Assembly (NCBI GenBank): GCA_927910745.1
Contig: CAKMNX010000005.1
Location: 1 to 20,903, forward strand
Length of the DNA stretch: 20,903 nucleotides
From: an uncultured Candidatus Saccharibacteria bacterium
GTDB taxonomy: Bacteria > Patescibacteriota > Saccharimonadia > Saccharimonadales > Saccharimonadaceae
Reading direction: 5' to 3'
Positions 1 to 7,469 of this stretch are shown in pieces. Positions within the stretch are counted from its first letter, which is position 1, and each line of letters begins with the position of its first letter. Both the position numbers and the translations under genes were made by a program. The notes under the pieces were generated by a model that was not told the origin of the DNA, did not search any database, and saw only the letters and a program-made list of their open reading frames with translations.

Positions 1-48
1 TGGTATAGCTAGGGCGAGGAGGAATTGAAAACATGTTAGTTCAGTAGC

Positions 49-570
49 TTGTTTGCAAAAATCGGTATAGCAGACTGGCCGCCAGAGGCGCGGCAGCGCT
101 TTGTCGACAACTTTCGCCAGGTGCTGGAGCTGCGTGTTGGCACAGTGCTGAGCGATGGCTTGAGCGAGGTGCAGCTCAATGAATTTGAGTCGTTTATGAA
201 CCAAGACGCTGCGGTCATTACAGCGTGGATCGACGAGCACGAGCCCGACTACGAAGAGGACGAGATATACCAGAGCCAGCGCAAAGCCTATGAGAAGGCA
301 GCAGAGCAGCGTGGCGTGGAGGTAGACCAGCTGGCACTCTTTGCGGACTATGCGCAGCTTAAGTGGCTCACTCACAACCGCCCAGACTACACGACCGTCG
401 TGCGCGAGACCTTTGAGGGCCTCGTGGATCTTGCCAAGGTAGACCCGCAGAAGTTTCTTACCCAAGAGGGCTTGGCTAGCATCTTCCAGAGCAGTGATGC
501 AACAGATGGCGATGCACCAGACGAGCTTGAGGGTGGCCACCCCGACCCTGATGTGGCGCTTGCTGCGTAG
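49..570 (+). CDS. DUF5663-like protein, 5' end probably frameshifted
   Basis: Conserved protein of unknown function, 173 aa when read from TTG at 49. The N-terminal 50 residues (ELRVGT at about 27-32, then GLSEVQLNEFESF) resemble the DUF5663 family, small helical proteins common in Patescibacteria; I recognise the pattern from memory only. The rest is helical and charged, with an acidic Gly/Asp-rich tail. The start is odd. A strong Shine-Dalgarno, AGGAGG at 17-22, sits 10 nt before ATG at 33, but that frame stops after four codons at TAG 45-47. Removing one base there would give MLVQSLFAKIGIADW, joining the ATG to this reading frame. So either a one-base insertion or sequencing error broke the start, or a tiny upstream ORF is coupled to a TTG start. 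The coding assignment is sure; the start is not. Confidence 0.75.
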   Translation: MFAKIGIADWPPEARQRFVDNFRQVLELRVGTVLSDGLSEVQLNEFESFMNQDAAVITAWIDEHEPDYEEDEIYQSQRKAYEKAAEQRGVEVDQLALFADYAQLKWLTHNRPDYTTVVRETFEGLVDLAKVDPQKFLTQEGLASIFQSSDATDGDAPDELEGGHPDPDVALAA

Positions 571-599
571 TGATGATGACCAAGTAAAAACACGTATAA

Positions 600-627
600 C
601 CCCTGTGGATGCAGGGGCTTTGTGTTT
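600..627 (+). terminator. Rho-independent terminator after the DUF5663-like gene
   Basis: Six-bp GC-rich stem CCCCTG (600-605) with CAGGGG (612-617), loop TGGATG, followed by a T-rich but interrupted tract. It lies 30 nt after the stop codon, as expected for the terminator of this gene. Confidence 0.6.
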
Positions 628-651
628 GATTAGCTTCTTTGATTGGCGCCA

Positions 652-761
652 CAATATCTCACTGTCGCACTGAAAATGTTTCGGCCAGATAGTAAAAAGA
701 GCTTGTCCGCCTGCCTTGCCGCTGGCCTCCAGATATTTTCTTGCGCGACAGTGAGATATTG
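652..761. repeat. Hairpin element copy 1: conserved core in unique arms
   Basis: A 110-nt long-range hairpin. The outer arms, 652-668 and 745-761, are perfectly complementary over 17 bp. Inside is a 74-nt core (670-743) that matches the core of a second element at 2495-2568 at 61 of 74 positions without gaps, while the outer arms of the two copies are unrelated. The core folds on its own: GAAAATGT (672-679) with ATATTTTC (733-740), then GGCCAG (683-688) with CTGGCC (722-727). Any reading frame across it is not conserved between copies, so this is a DNA or RNA structure rather than a gene. It lies between the convergent ends of the DUF5663-like gene and fmt. The family is unknown to me. Confidence 0.8.
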
Positions 762-973
762 CACTAGCTACATACACAAACCGGCTACCCTTATAGCAGG
801 GAGTGTTAGCTATGTTGCTCTCTATTACCTCCAAGATCTTGAGGAGGATAGCAAGTTGCTAGGTTAAGATGGCTGCGATCTAGACCATCTCTCCAAGAGG
901 AAGTAGCATAGCGCCAAGAAAGCGTAAGAAGAGCCTGTGGCTGAGGTTATTCAAGCCTCTATATCTTCACTAC
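762..973. other. Gene-free spacer between hairpin copy 1 and fmt
   Basis: No coding region is supported here. The only structure noted is a near-palindrome at 828-847 (CCTCC, AAGATCTT, GAGGAGG) flanked by TTGCT and AGCAA, which could extend the hairpin, and a six-bp AGATGG/CCATCT stem near 868-892. Neither has a clear T-tract on either strand. Confidence 0.4.
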
Positions 974-1861
974 TCACACCCGATACCCGCGCAAAAATGC
1001 TGCGGCGCTGAGTTCTTTGCCGCTGGGGGCGATGAGCTGGTCGATGACAAGATAGGTGTCGTCGCTGCAGCGTGGATCGAGTGTGGTGACAGGCGCCCGC
1101 GCGGTGTGTGCCTGAGTAATGATATATTGCCGCTCGCCCAACTGGAGGCGAGCGCGTGGGTAGTGATGGTAGGCACGCACCATTGCTTCGGCCTCTGCGG
1201 CAGTGTGCTGAGCGGGGTTGATAATGCCGCTGGCTTTGGTGAGGAGCTGGCAGTAACTTGCAGTGAACTCGTCTTGCGGTGTGGGCTGGAGGCTACCACT
1301 CACGATGCGTGGCAGGAGCTGCACTAGTGCCTTGCTGCCAAGCTGGCCTAGTGTGTTGTAGAGCTCGAGCTGCTGCTCGTCACCGCGTAAGGGGTGGGTG
1401 AGCTGCGCATAGACCGGCCCGGCGTCCATAGCGGCGCTGAGCTGCATAATGCTGACGCCAGTGGCGGTATCGCGATTGGCAATGGCGCTCTCAATTGGTG
1501 AAGGGCCGCGATAGCGTGGCAGAAGCGATGGGTGGAGATTGATAATCCCTGGAGAAAAGCAGTCGATCACTACTTGGGGGATAATCTTGCCAAAGCTCAC
1601 TAGCACGCCAACGGGCTGGCCGAGCGCTTGGATATCGGGGATAATATCGCGCAGTTTGGTGGGCTGCAACACTGGAATGTCGTGCGCTAGGGCAAGCTGC
1701 TTGACTGCTGGCCGGCAGAGCTGCTTGCCGCGCCCGCGCCGGCTATCTGGCTTAGTGATGACGAGCCGAACAGGGAAGCCATGCTCCAGCAGCTGCGTGA
1801 GGCTGATGGCGCTGAAGTCTTCAGTCCCAAAGAATACGATTGGTCTTGATATGCTCGTCAT
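974..1861 (-). CDS. fmt: Methionyl-tRNA formyltransferase
   Basis: Transfers a formyl group from 10-formyltetrahydrofolate to Met-tRNA(fMet) in the cytoplasm. Read from ATG at 1861 the protein is 295 aa, slightly short of the usual 310 or so. The N-terminal transferase domain begins IVFFGTEDFS. The catalytic triad falls at the same numbers as in the E. coli enzyme: Asn108 and His110 in NLHPSLLPRYRG, and Asp146 in MDAGPV. The C-terminal domain follows from about residue 200. A longer frame runs upstream to 1960, but the extra residues lie inside def and are not Fmt-like; ATG 1861 puts the domain at the very N-terminus. It overlaps the 3' end of def by 41 nt, so translation is probably coupled. 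Part of the priA-def-fmt cluster. The stop is TGA. Confidence 0.95.
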   Translation of the reverse strand: MTSISRPIVFFGTEDFSAISLTQLLEHGFPVRLVITKPDSRRGRGKQLCRPAVKQLALAHDIPVLQPTKLRDIIPDIQALGQPVGVLVSFGKIIPQVVIDCFSPGIINLHPSLLPRYRGPSPIESAIANRDTATGVSIMQLSAAMDAGPVYAQLTHPLRGDEQQLELYNTLGQLGSKALVQLLPRIVSGSLQPTPQDEFTASYCQLLTKASGIINPAQHTAAEAEAMVRAYHHYPRARLQLGERQYIITQAHTARAPVTTLDPRCSDDTYLVIDQLIAPSGKELSAAAFLRGYRV

Positions 1862-2399
1862 AATCAACTGGTTGGAGCTCGCCCTTCTCATCGAGCTGAT
1901 AAAATGCGCTGGTATCATCGCGAATGCGATCGATAAACACAATGCCATTACAGTGGTCAATCTCGTGTTGTAGCACTCGCGCTAAGAAGCCGTCGGCCTT
2001 GAGGCGGATGGTGTTGCCATTGATATCGAGCGCCTTGACCCGGACGCGGCTGTAGCGTGGCACCTTGCCATAGATCCGGCCCGACACGCTCAGACACCCC
2101 TCATAATCACTGATTAGCTCGCCCTCATATTTGACAATCTCTGGGTTGATGAGGGGGATGAAGCTGCGGTTGTCTTTGTCGTCGAAATCTTCGCGTACAA
2201 TAACGACTCGCTCTAGCTGATCGATCTGCACTGCCGCCAGTGCTGCGCTGATCTCATGCGGGCGGGAATTCTCCCAGTCGATGCTGGCGCTGGTCATATC
2301 GGCCACCAGCTGGCGTGTCTCGTCGGTAATAACATGCACCCGCTGCGACTTCTGGCGCAGGTGCGGGTTGGGTAGGGTAATAATAGCGTCTTTTTTCAT
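1821..2399 (-). CDS. def: Peptide deformylase, degenerate motif 1
   Basis: Removes the N-formyl group from nascent proteins, using a metal ion. Length 192 aa. Motif 2 is EGCLS (100-104, Cys ligand) and motif 3 is HEIDH (145-149, two His ligands and the catalytic Glu), so the active site is complete. Motif 1, usually GxGLAAxQ, reads SAALAAVQ (51-58): the catalytic Gln is kept but both glycines are replaced. The start at ATG 2399 was chosen because the sequence upstream in frame is Pro-rich and not Def-like, and because a TATAAT box ends just seven bases before this ATG. There is no Shine-Dalgarno, so the mRNA is probably leaderless. It overlaps fmt by 41 nt; the two act on the same formyl-methionine cycle. 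Confidence 0.93.
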   Translation of the reverse strand: MKKDAIITLPNPHLRQKSQRVHVITDETRQLVADMTSASIDWENSRPHEISAALAAVQIDQLERVVIVREDFDDKDNRSFIPLINPEIVKYEGELISDYEGCLSVSGRIYGKVPRYSRVRVKALDINGNTIRLKADGFLARVLQHEIDHCNGIVFIDRIRDDTSAFYQLDEKGELQPVDYDEHIKTNRILWD

Positions 2400-2406
2400 T
2401 AGCTTT

Positions 2407-2412
2407 ATTATA
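2407..2412 (-). promoter_or_regulatory. -10 box of def, leaderless architecture
   Basis: A consensus TATAAT on the minus strand, separated from the def ATG (2399) by seven bases. Transcription starting about seven bases downstream of the -10 would begin at or beside the ATG, leaving no room for a ribosome binding site. No clear -35 was found. Confidence 0.6.
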
Positions 2413-2473
2413 GCAGATGGTGGATGGGGTGGGCGAGTGGGGTGTGGCGAGAAATACCAAAACCTCACGAACA

Positions 2474-2589
2474 CTCCTGCAATAACCCACCGCACCGAAA
2501 ATGTTCCGGCCAGATGGAAGAGGGAGCTTATCCGCTGGCTTTATCGCTGGCCTCCAGATATTTTCTTGTTCGGTAGGTTATTACAGGAG
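2474..2589. repeat. Hairpin element copy 2, between priA and def
   Basis: Second copy of the element at 652-761. Outer arms pair as CTCCTG (2474-2479) with CAGGAG (2584-2589), AATAACC (2481-2487) with GGTTATT (2576-2582), and ACCG (2489-2492) with CGGT (2571-2574), each step separated by one mismatch. The 74-nt core (2495-2568) is about 82% identical to copy 1. Inner pairs are GAAAATGT (2497-2504) with ATATTTTC (2558-2565) and GGCCAG (2508-2513) with CTGGCC (2547-2552). Most core differences are transitions. It lies 56 nt after the priA stop and upstream of the def promoter, so it could also act as a terminator or processing site for priA mRNA. Confidence 0.8.
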
Positions 2590-2645
2590 CTCGGAATGAT
2601 GCATGGTTGCGAAATTTGACGGTAGATAATTGTGGTCAGATCTAC

Positions 2646-4586
2646 CTACAGCAAGGACTGTGGGTCGATATCCACCTGCCAATGTTTGGCAGGCACATCG
2701 GCAATAACAGCGAGGAGGTCGCGGCGCTGGGTGGCTTTGATGACGAGCTGCCAGCGGTAGGTGTCGCGCAGCCGCTCGTGGAAGGCGGGCGTGGGGCCAA
2801 GGATGCTGACCGCGGGGTGGTGCTGGCGAATTTGCTGAGCGAGTGCTTGACTATTGCGGATGGCGGCTGCCTCCGTCTTGTACACACACGTGAGCTTAAG
2901 CAGGTGGACGAAGGGCGGGAACTGCCCACGGCGGCGCTCGGCCAAGGCTTGATGATAAAACGCGGTATAATCTTGAGCCAGGCCAGCCTGAATCACTGGG
3001 TGCTGCGGCTGATACGCTTGCACCACCACTGTAGTGGCGTGAGCAGAGCGCCCCACTCGTCCCACCACTTGAGCAAGCAGCTCGAAGATGCGTTCGTTGG
3101 TGGTGTAATCGGGCAAGGCCAGGCCAGCGTCGGCCTGCACTACCCCAACGGTGCGCAGCTGCGGCAGGTCGAGCCCCTTGGCCACCACCTGCGTGCCAAT
3201 GATGATATTGGCGGTGCCATCATACAGGGCTTGGTATTGCTGCTCCAGGCTGCTTGCGGGGCTGCTGTCGCCATCAAAGCGAACAATACGTGCCTGGGGC
3301 CAGCGCGCTGCCACCTCTGCCTCGATGAGCTTCGTCCCAATCCCACGGTGGACGATATCTGTGCTATGGCAGGTGGGGCACATCGTTGGCACTGTGGTGT
3401 GGTAGCCACAGATATGGCACTGTAGCTGGTGACGGTCGGCGTGGAGAGTGAGGGGCACAAAGCAGCGTGGGCACTCGGCTGCCCAGCCGCAGTTGGTGCA
3501 GAGCGATACATTGGCGCTGCCACGGCGGTTATGAAAAAGCAGGATCTGCTGATCCGCTGCAAGTGTGGTATCAATGGCGGCGATAAGCTGATTTGACAAA
3601 AAGCGATGCTGGGTGAGGTTGCTCCGCTGGGTGAGGTCGACCAGCTGAATGGTGGGGGTGGTGGCCTCGGGCCGAGCTTTGCTCGGTAGGGTAGCGATCG
3701 GCCGCTTGGCTTTTTGCGCTAGATAATACTCGCTGACCAGCGGTGTGGCTGACCCCTGCACCACGGTCGCACCATGGTGCTGAGCTAGGACACTCGCGGC
3801 CCGCAACGCTGAGTAGCGGGGGGATTTGTCTTGCTTGTAGCTAGTCTCGTGTGCTTCGTCGATGATGATATACCCCAGATGCTGTAGCGGTAAGAAGAGG
3901 GCAGAACGTGGGCCAATTGCCACCCGAGGCTGTGTACTTGTCAGAGCAGCGAGCCAGGCACGGTGGCGCTCGGCCTCTGTCTGGCGTGAGTGAGTGAGGA
4001 TGATATCGGCAAAGTGTTGCCGAAACTCCGCCACCAGCTGGGGCGTGAGGGCGATCTCTGGCACGAGGACAATCACCGACCGGCCTGCAGCCAAAGCGTG
4101 GCGTGCAAGCTCGATATACACCGCCGTCTTGCCGCTACCCGTCACACCGTGAAGGAGTACTGTGCCAGGGCTGGCTTGGCGAATGGTGCGAACGGCCTCC
4201 TCTTGCTGCGGATTGAGCGAGAAAGGGGGTGTGCGGCGCTGGGGTGGTGGGCTGGCAGAGCGGCGCGGCGTGCGGCGCTGCTTGGCAATGCCAGCTGGTA
4301 GCACTGTCTGTAACACAGTGGCGAGGTGCGTGGCATAATAATCGCTCAGCCATTGGCTCGTCGCTAATAGGGGAGCAGGCAGCGGTGGCAGTGGCACGAT
4401 GGCATCAAGCGGCTTGGTAGTATATGTCGGCTTTCTGGCGCGCGTTATGATGATGCCTACCACTTGCTGCGCACCAACGCTCACGTGCACCACCTGGCCC
4501 AGCGGTAATGCTTCTGGCCAGTGATAGGTGAAGCTCTTGCTGGTAGCGCGGATAATCTTGAGTGGCGCAACTTCGTAATAGTGCAT
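2646..4586 (-). CDS. priA: Primosomal protein N' (replication restart helicase)
   Basis: A 3'-to-5' DNA helicase that recognises stalled forks and reloads the replisome. From ATG 4586 it is 646 aa, against about 730 in E. coli, the shortening being mainly N-terminal. The 3' DNA-binding domain occupies about 1-100. Walker A is GVTGSGKT (147-154) and Walker B DEAH (243-246); many PriA proteins have DEEH. The helicase domain carries a zinc region with eight cysteines in paired CxxC motifs (CTNC, CPRC, CHIC, CPTC) at about 375-425. The later motifs include GTQVVAKGLDLP and QVVGRVGR. The start was chosen because the preceding in-frame residues overlap a TATAAT box that ends seven bases before this ATG. 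First gene of the priA-def-fmt cluster. Confidence 0.95.
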   Translation of the reverse strand: MHYYEVAPLKIIRATSKSFTYHWPEALPLGQVVHVSVGAQQVVGIIITRARKPTYTTKPLDAIVPLPPLPAPLLATSQWLSDYYATHLATVLQTVLPAGIAKQRRTPRRSASPPPQRRTPPFSLNPQQEEAVRTIRQASPGTVLLHGVTGSGKTAVYIELARHALAAGRSVIVLVPEIALTPQLVAEFRQHFADIILTHSRQTEAERHRAWLAALTSTQPRVAIGPRSALFLPLQHLGYIIIDEAHETSYKQDKSPRYSALRAASVLAQHHGATVVQGSATPLVSEYYLAQKAKRPIATLPSKARPEATTPTIQLVDLTQRSNLTQHRFLSNQLIAAIDTTLAADQQILLFHNRRGSANVSLCTNCGWAAECPRCFVPLTLHADRHQLQCHICGYHTTVPTMCPTCHSTDIVHRGIGTKLIEAEVAARWPQARIVRFDGDSSPASSLEQQYQALYDGTANIIIGTQVVAKGLDLPQLRTVGVVQADAGLALPDYTTNERIFELLAQVVGRVGRSAHATTVVVQAYQPQHPVIQAGLAQDYTAFYHQALAERRRGQFPPFVHLLKLTCVYKTEAAAIRNSQALAQQIRQHHPAVSILGPTPAFHERLRDTYRWQLVIKATQRRDLLAVIADVPAKHWQVDIDPQSLL

Positions 4587-4593
4587 AGGATTT

Positions 4594-4599
4594 ATTATA
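4594..4599 (-). promoter_or_regulatory. -10 box of priA, leaderless architecture
   Basis: Consensus TATAAT on the minus strand, with seven bases between it and the priA ATG at 4586. As with def, this predicts a transcript starting at or next to the start codon. No good -35 was found at 16-18 bp. Confidence 0.6.
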
Positions 4600-4682
4600 C
4601 CCGACAGCAAGCGAGAGTGCAGAGGGGTTCGTCTCTCCGTCGCTACTTCATCTGGGTGGCGTGCAAAACGTGCACATCAATC

Positions 4683-4711
4683 TTGCTCGCTTCGCCCAAA
4701 GCTGGTATGAT
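4683..4711 (+). promoter_or_regulatory. Possible upstream promoter, TTGCTC-17-TATGAT
   Basis: TTGCTC (4683-4688) and TATGAT (4706-4711) are 17 bp apart, in the gap between the divergent priA and winged-helix genes. No ORF follows directly, so it would give a long leader for the winged-helix gene or a small RNA. Confidence 0.35.
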
Positions 4712-4794
4712 AAAAAGCAGACACGTGTGTCGTGTGGATGGTTGATGAGTCGCAGTTGCGAGAGGCGAAACGCACAATCAATTGGTGGGTGGTC

Positions 4795-4824
4795 TTGCCA
4801 AATTACCATCAAAAAGTGTAGAAT
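4795..4824 (+). promoter_or_regulatory. Promoter of the winged-helix gene and recJ
   Basis: TTGCCA (4795-4800) and TAGAAT (4819-4824) with an 18-bp spacer. It would give a leader of about 45 nt before the ATG at 4878. Confidence 0.5.
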
Positions 4825-4854
4825 AAAAAGCAACAGTTGAGTAGAGGTAACGGA

Positions 4855-4868
4855 AGCGAGAATTCGCT
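4855..4868 (+). promoter_or_regulatory. Inverted repeat in the winged-helix gene leader
   Basis: Perfect inverted repeat AGCGA-GAAT-TCGCT, just before the Shine-Dalgarno-like AAGGGA and the ATG at 4878. It could be an operator for the regulator itself or a small hairpin in the leader that limits ribosome access. Confidence 0.3.
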
Positions 4869-4877
4869 AAGGGAAGC

Positions 4878-5180
4878 ATGTTAGAAACGTTTATTACATC
4901 ACGGGTGCGGCGCAAAATCATTGTGGTCTATGCTAAGTATCCGGAGTTCCACACTCATGTCCGCGGCTTGGCGAAGTTGATCAAAGAAGACCCGGGCAAT
5001 ATCCAGCGCGAGCTTAAGAATCTCGAGAAAGCTGGTTTTTTGATGGCCGAAAAACAGGGTAATACCAAAATGTATTATACGAACAAACAATATATCTTCT
5101 TCAAAGAATTGCAGAGCATGGTGATCAAATCCTCGCAGCAGCAAAAGGGTCAACAAGCGGCGGATACTGTGCAGCTCTGA
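4878..5180 (+). CDS. Winged helix-turn-helix transcriptional regulator
   Basis: A 100-aa DNA-binding protein of the ArsR/MarR-like winged-helix fold; its target is unknown. Residues 5-70 match the pattern: helices around RVRRKIIVVYAKYPEF and HVRGLAKLIKEDPGNIQREL (recognition helix), LEKAGFLMAEKQGN leading into the wing, and TKMYYTN as the last strand. The tail is Gln-rich. There are no obvious metal or ligand residues. AAGGGA lies a few bases before the ATG. The stop codon TGA shares one base with the recJ ATG (TGATG), so the two genes are translationally coupled; the regulator may control its own operon, possibly through the inverted repeat at 4855-4868. Function beyond the fold is not recognisable. 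Confidence 0.8.
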   Translation: MLETFITSRVRRKIIVVYAKYPEFHTHVRGLAKLIKEDPGNIQRELKNLEKAGFLMAEKQGNTKMYYTNKQYIFFKELQSMVIKSSQQQKGQQAADTVQL

Positions 5181-6817
5181 TGAGTTTATTTGCACAGATA
5201 TTAGCGGCGCGGGGCTTGCATGGAGCAGCCGCTGAGGAGTTTTTACACCCCGATTATGACGCGAAGCCCGATCCATTCTTGCTCTCCCAGATGCAGACGG
5301 CGGTGGATCGCTTGGTGCAGGCGCACCAGCGGCGCGAAACAATCGTGATTTATGGCGATTATGATATCGACGGCCTCAGTGCGACGGCACTGCTGCTTGA
5401 TGCCTTTGCGAGCTTTGGCTTTGCTGCGGTGGAGGCCTTTATTCCTAATCGCTTCGTAGAGGGTTATGGCATGACTAAAGGTGCAGTAGATAAGGTGGCG
5501 GCGATGGGGGCGCAGCTCATTGTCACGGTGGACTGCGGCAGCCTCTGTCATGAGGAAATTGCCTATGCGAAGGAGCGCTACGGCATCGACACAGTAGTGA
5601 CCGACCACCACAACATTGCACCGACTCGCCCACCTGCCATCGCCACGGTTAATCCGAAATATGACGACCACCACTATCCCTTCCGTGACCTCTGTGGGGC
5701 AGGCGTGGCTTTCAAGCTTGTCCAGGCGCTGCAGACGGTGCTGCTGGGCTTGCCAGCTGGCTATGAGAAGTGGCTGCTAGACTTGGTAGCGCTGGGTACG
5801 GTATGCGACATAGTATCGCTCCAGAATGAGAACCGCGCCAATGTGTACTGGGGGATCGAAGTGCTGAAGAAGCAGCGCCGTCCTGGCCTCAAGGCACTGC
5901 TGGCGGTGGCTGGTGTGCAGCCAACCCAGATTACCGCTCGGACGCTCGGTTTTGGTCTTGGCCCGCGTATGAATGCGGCAGGACGATTGGCATCGGCTGA
6001 GTATGCCCTTGATATGCTGCGGGCGCGCGATGGTTTGGCGGCGCTTGAGGCGGCTCAGCAATTGGATCGCTTCAATACCGAGCGCAAAGCCATCCAACAG
6101 GCCATCTACGACGAAGCTTGCCAGCAGGCTGAGCGTTATGCTACCGACCCTGTCCTCGTCGTGAGCCAGCAGGGGTGGAACCATGGCGTGATTGGGATTG
6201 TGGCATCCAAGCTGGTAGAGGCGTATCACAAGCCAGTCTTTATCATTAGCGAGCGGGGTGAGACAGCAACGGGCAGTGCGCGCAGCTTTGGCGATTTTTC
6301 GGCTGAGCGGGCAGTGCGCGCTGCCGATGATATCATTCTACGTGGCGGTGGCCATGCGGCAGCGGCTGGTGTGACACTCGAGACACGGCAGATCGTCGCC
6401 TTTCGCCAGCGAGTGAACGACTACTACCGCTCGCTCCATCTCTCCGACCAAACGCATTACCTCTTGCCGCAGGCTGATGTGGCGATTGATGATTTATCAG
6501 AGGTAACGGAGCAGCTGGTGGCCGACATTGCCCGCCTTGAGCCCTTTGGTAATGGCAACCCAGAGCCTGTTTTACAGCTGCGCCGCGGCACTGTCTCACA
6601 GGTGCGCCACATGGGTGGCGATGGGCAGCACATTAAGCTCACCGTGCAGGATGAGCTAGGCACAGCGCTGCAACTATTAGCCTTCAACGCGCCACCGAAC
6701 TTTGTACGCCAGCCGGGCGATGTTATTTCGGCTTGGTTTCAACCAACTATCAACGACTGGCGTGGCATACGCAGCGTAGAGGGGCGGCTGCTCCATGTAG
6801 AGCTGGTGGATGAGTAG
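5180..6817 (+). CDS. recJ: Single-stranded-DNA exonuclease RecJ
   Basis: A 5'-to-3' single-strand DNA exonuclease of the DHH family, used in recombination and mismatch or base-excision repair. Length 545 aa, close to the family norm of about 570. The DHH domain shows GDYDIDG (59-65), DCG (118-120) and TDHH (141-144), all metal-binding motifs. The DHHA1 domain carries GWNHGVIGIVASKL and GGGHAAAAG near residues 330-400. The C-terminal OB-like domain includes LEPFGNGNPEP. It begins at the ATG overlapping the TGA of the winged-helix gene, with no Shine-Dalgarno of its own, which fits coupled translation. After the stop there is a six-bp hairpin GCATCG/CGATGC (6830-6846), but without a T-tract. 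Confidence 0.95.
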   Translation: MSLFAQILAARGLHGAAAEEFLHPDYDAKPDPFLLSQMQTAVDRLVQAHQRRETIVIYGDYDIDGLSATALLLDAFASFGFAAVEAFIPNRFVEGYGMTKGAVDKVAAMGAQLIVTVDCGSLCHEEIAYAKERYGIDTVVTDHHNIAPTRPPAIATVNPKYDDHHYPFRDLCGAGVAFKLVQALQTVLLGLPAGYEKWLLDLVALGTVCDIVSLQNENRANVYWGIEVLKKQRRPGLKALLAVAGVQPTQITARTLGFGLGPRMNAAGRLASAEYALDMLRARDGLAALEAAQQLDRFNTERKAIQQAIYDEACQQAERYATDPVLVVSQQGWNHGVIGIVASKLVEAYHKPVFIISERGETATGSARSFGDFSAERAVRAADDIILRGGGHAAAAGVTLETRQIVAFRQRVNDYYRSLHLSDQTHYLLPQADVAIDDLSEVTEQLVADIARLEPFGNGNPEPVLQLRRGTVSQVRHMGGDGQHIKLTVQDELGTALQLLAFNAPPNFVRQPGDVISAWFQPTINDWRGIRSVEGRLLHVELVDE

Positions 6818-6892
6818 TGTTGCACTGCAGCATCGACACACGATGCCAAACCAGCTATACTACCACCAGAATTAACCCAGGAGACCGACGCA

Positions 6893-7381
6893 GTGCCACC
6901 CCTCTACCTCGATACCAGCGCACTCGACTTCAGCGCCATTACCGACACCTACACCAAAATTGCTGACCCAACCGCAGCGGTGCGGCCGGAGTTTGCCACC
7001 GAGCGGCAGGCCCTGACTACTAGCTTCGCACGGGCGGATGGTCAGCAGTATGTAGAGACAGAGAACATTGCCGAGGTGGGCGATGCCATTATCACTGGGC
7101 CAGAAGGTGAACGCTATAGCATCCCGGCAGCGGATTTTGCCGCCCTGTATGAGCCGCTACGTGGTGAGGATGGTGCGGTGGTGCCTGGCGCGTATCTGCC
7201 GAAGAATCAGATCAAGGCCATGCCCAACCCAACTGGCCGCGAGATCGTCATCGATGCACCGTGGGGCGGCCAGCAGCACGGCGAAGCAGATTGCTGGCTG
7301 GTGGAGAGCCAGGTCAATGGCAGTCGCTACATCATCGAGGCAGCTGCCTTTGCTCAGACATATCGGCTGAGTGAGCGGTAG
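6893..7381 (+). CDS. Hypothetical protein with two PGDYG-like repeats
   Basis: 162 aa from GTG 6893, chosen because AGGAG (6879-6883) lies nine bases upstream; a TATACT box at 6856-6861 could be the -10. The protein contains two related segments: GDAIITGPEGERYSIPAADF followed by AALYE (about 62-86), and ADCWLVESQVNGSRYIIEAA followed by AFAQTYR (about 130-157). Both read as a strand, a turn with Gly, (E/S)RY, then a helix with F-A-x-x-Y. This resembles the PGDYG family, small proteins of unknown function, and VVPGAYLPK between the repeats fits the same idea. The link rests on remembered patterns, so it is tentative. No signal peptide or membrane segment is visible. It may be a soluble cytoplasmic protein; its role is unknown. 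Confidence 0.65.
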   Translation: MPPLYLDTSALDFSAITDTYTKIADPTAAVRPEFATERQALTTSFARADGQQYVETENIAEVGDAIITGPEGERYSIPAADFAALYEPLRGEDGAVVPGAYLPKNQIKAMPNPTGREIVIDAPWGGQQHGEADCWLVESQVNGSRYIIEAAAFAQTYRLSER

Positions 7382-7423
7382 AGAAGGTGCGCTCATTATT
7401 GCTGGGTGAACCTGTTATTAACA

Positions 7424-7469
7424 GGGGTCAATAGCGACTGACTCCTTTGCTTTGTGTAGCTTTGTTTTT
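7424..7469 (+). terminator. Terminator after the PGDYG-like gene
   Basis: Stem GGGGTCA (7424-7430) with TGACTCC (7439-7445), seven bp with one G-T pair, loop of eight, followed by a T-rich stretch ending in seven Ts just before the convergent gene. A second palindrome, CCTGTTA-T-TAACAGG (7411-7425), lies directly upstream. Confidence 0.55.

Noticed and set aside
643..867. A 74-codon frame across hairpin element copy 1
   Set aside because: The core is read in a different frame in copy 2, so no protein sequence is conserved.
2607..3425. A 272-codon plus-strand frame
   Set aside because: It lies opposite priA, which has all its motifs; this is a shadow frame of a GC-rich gene.
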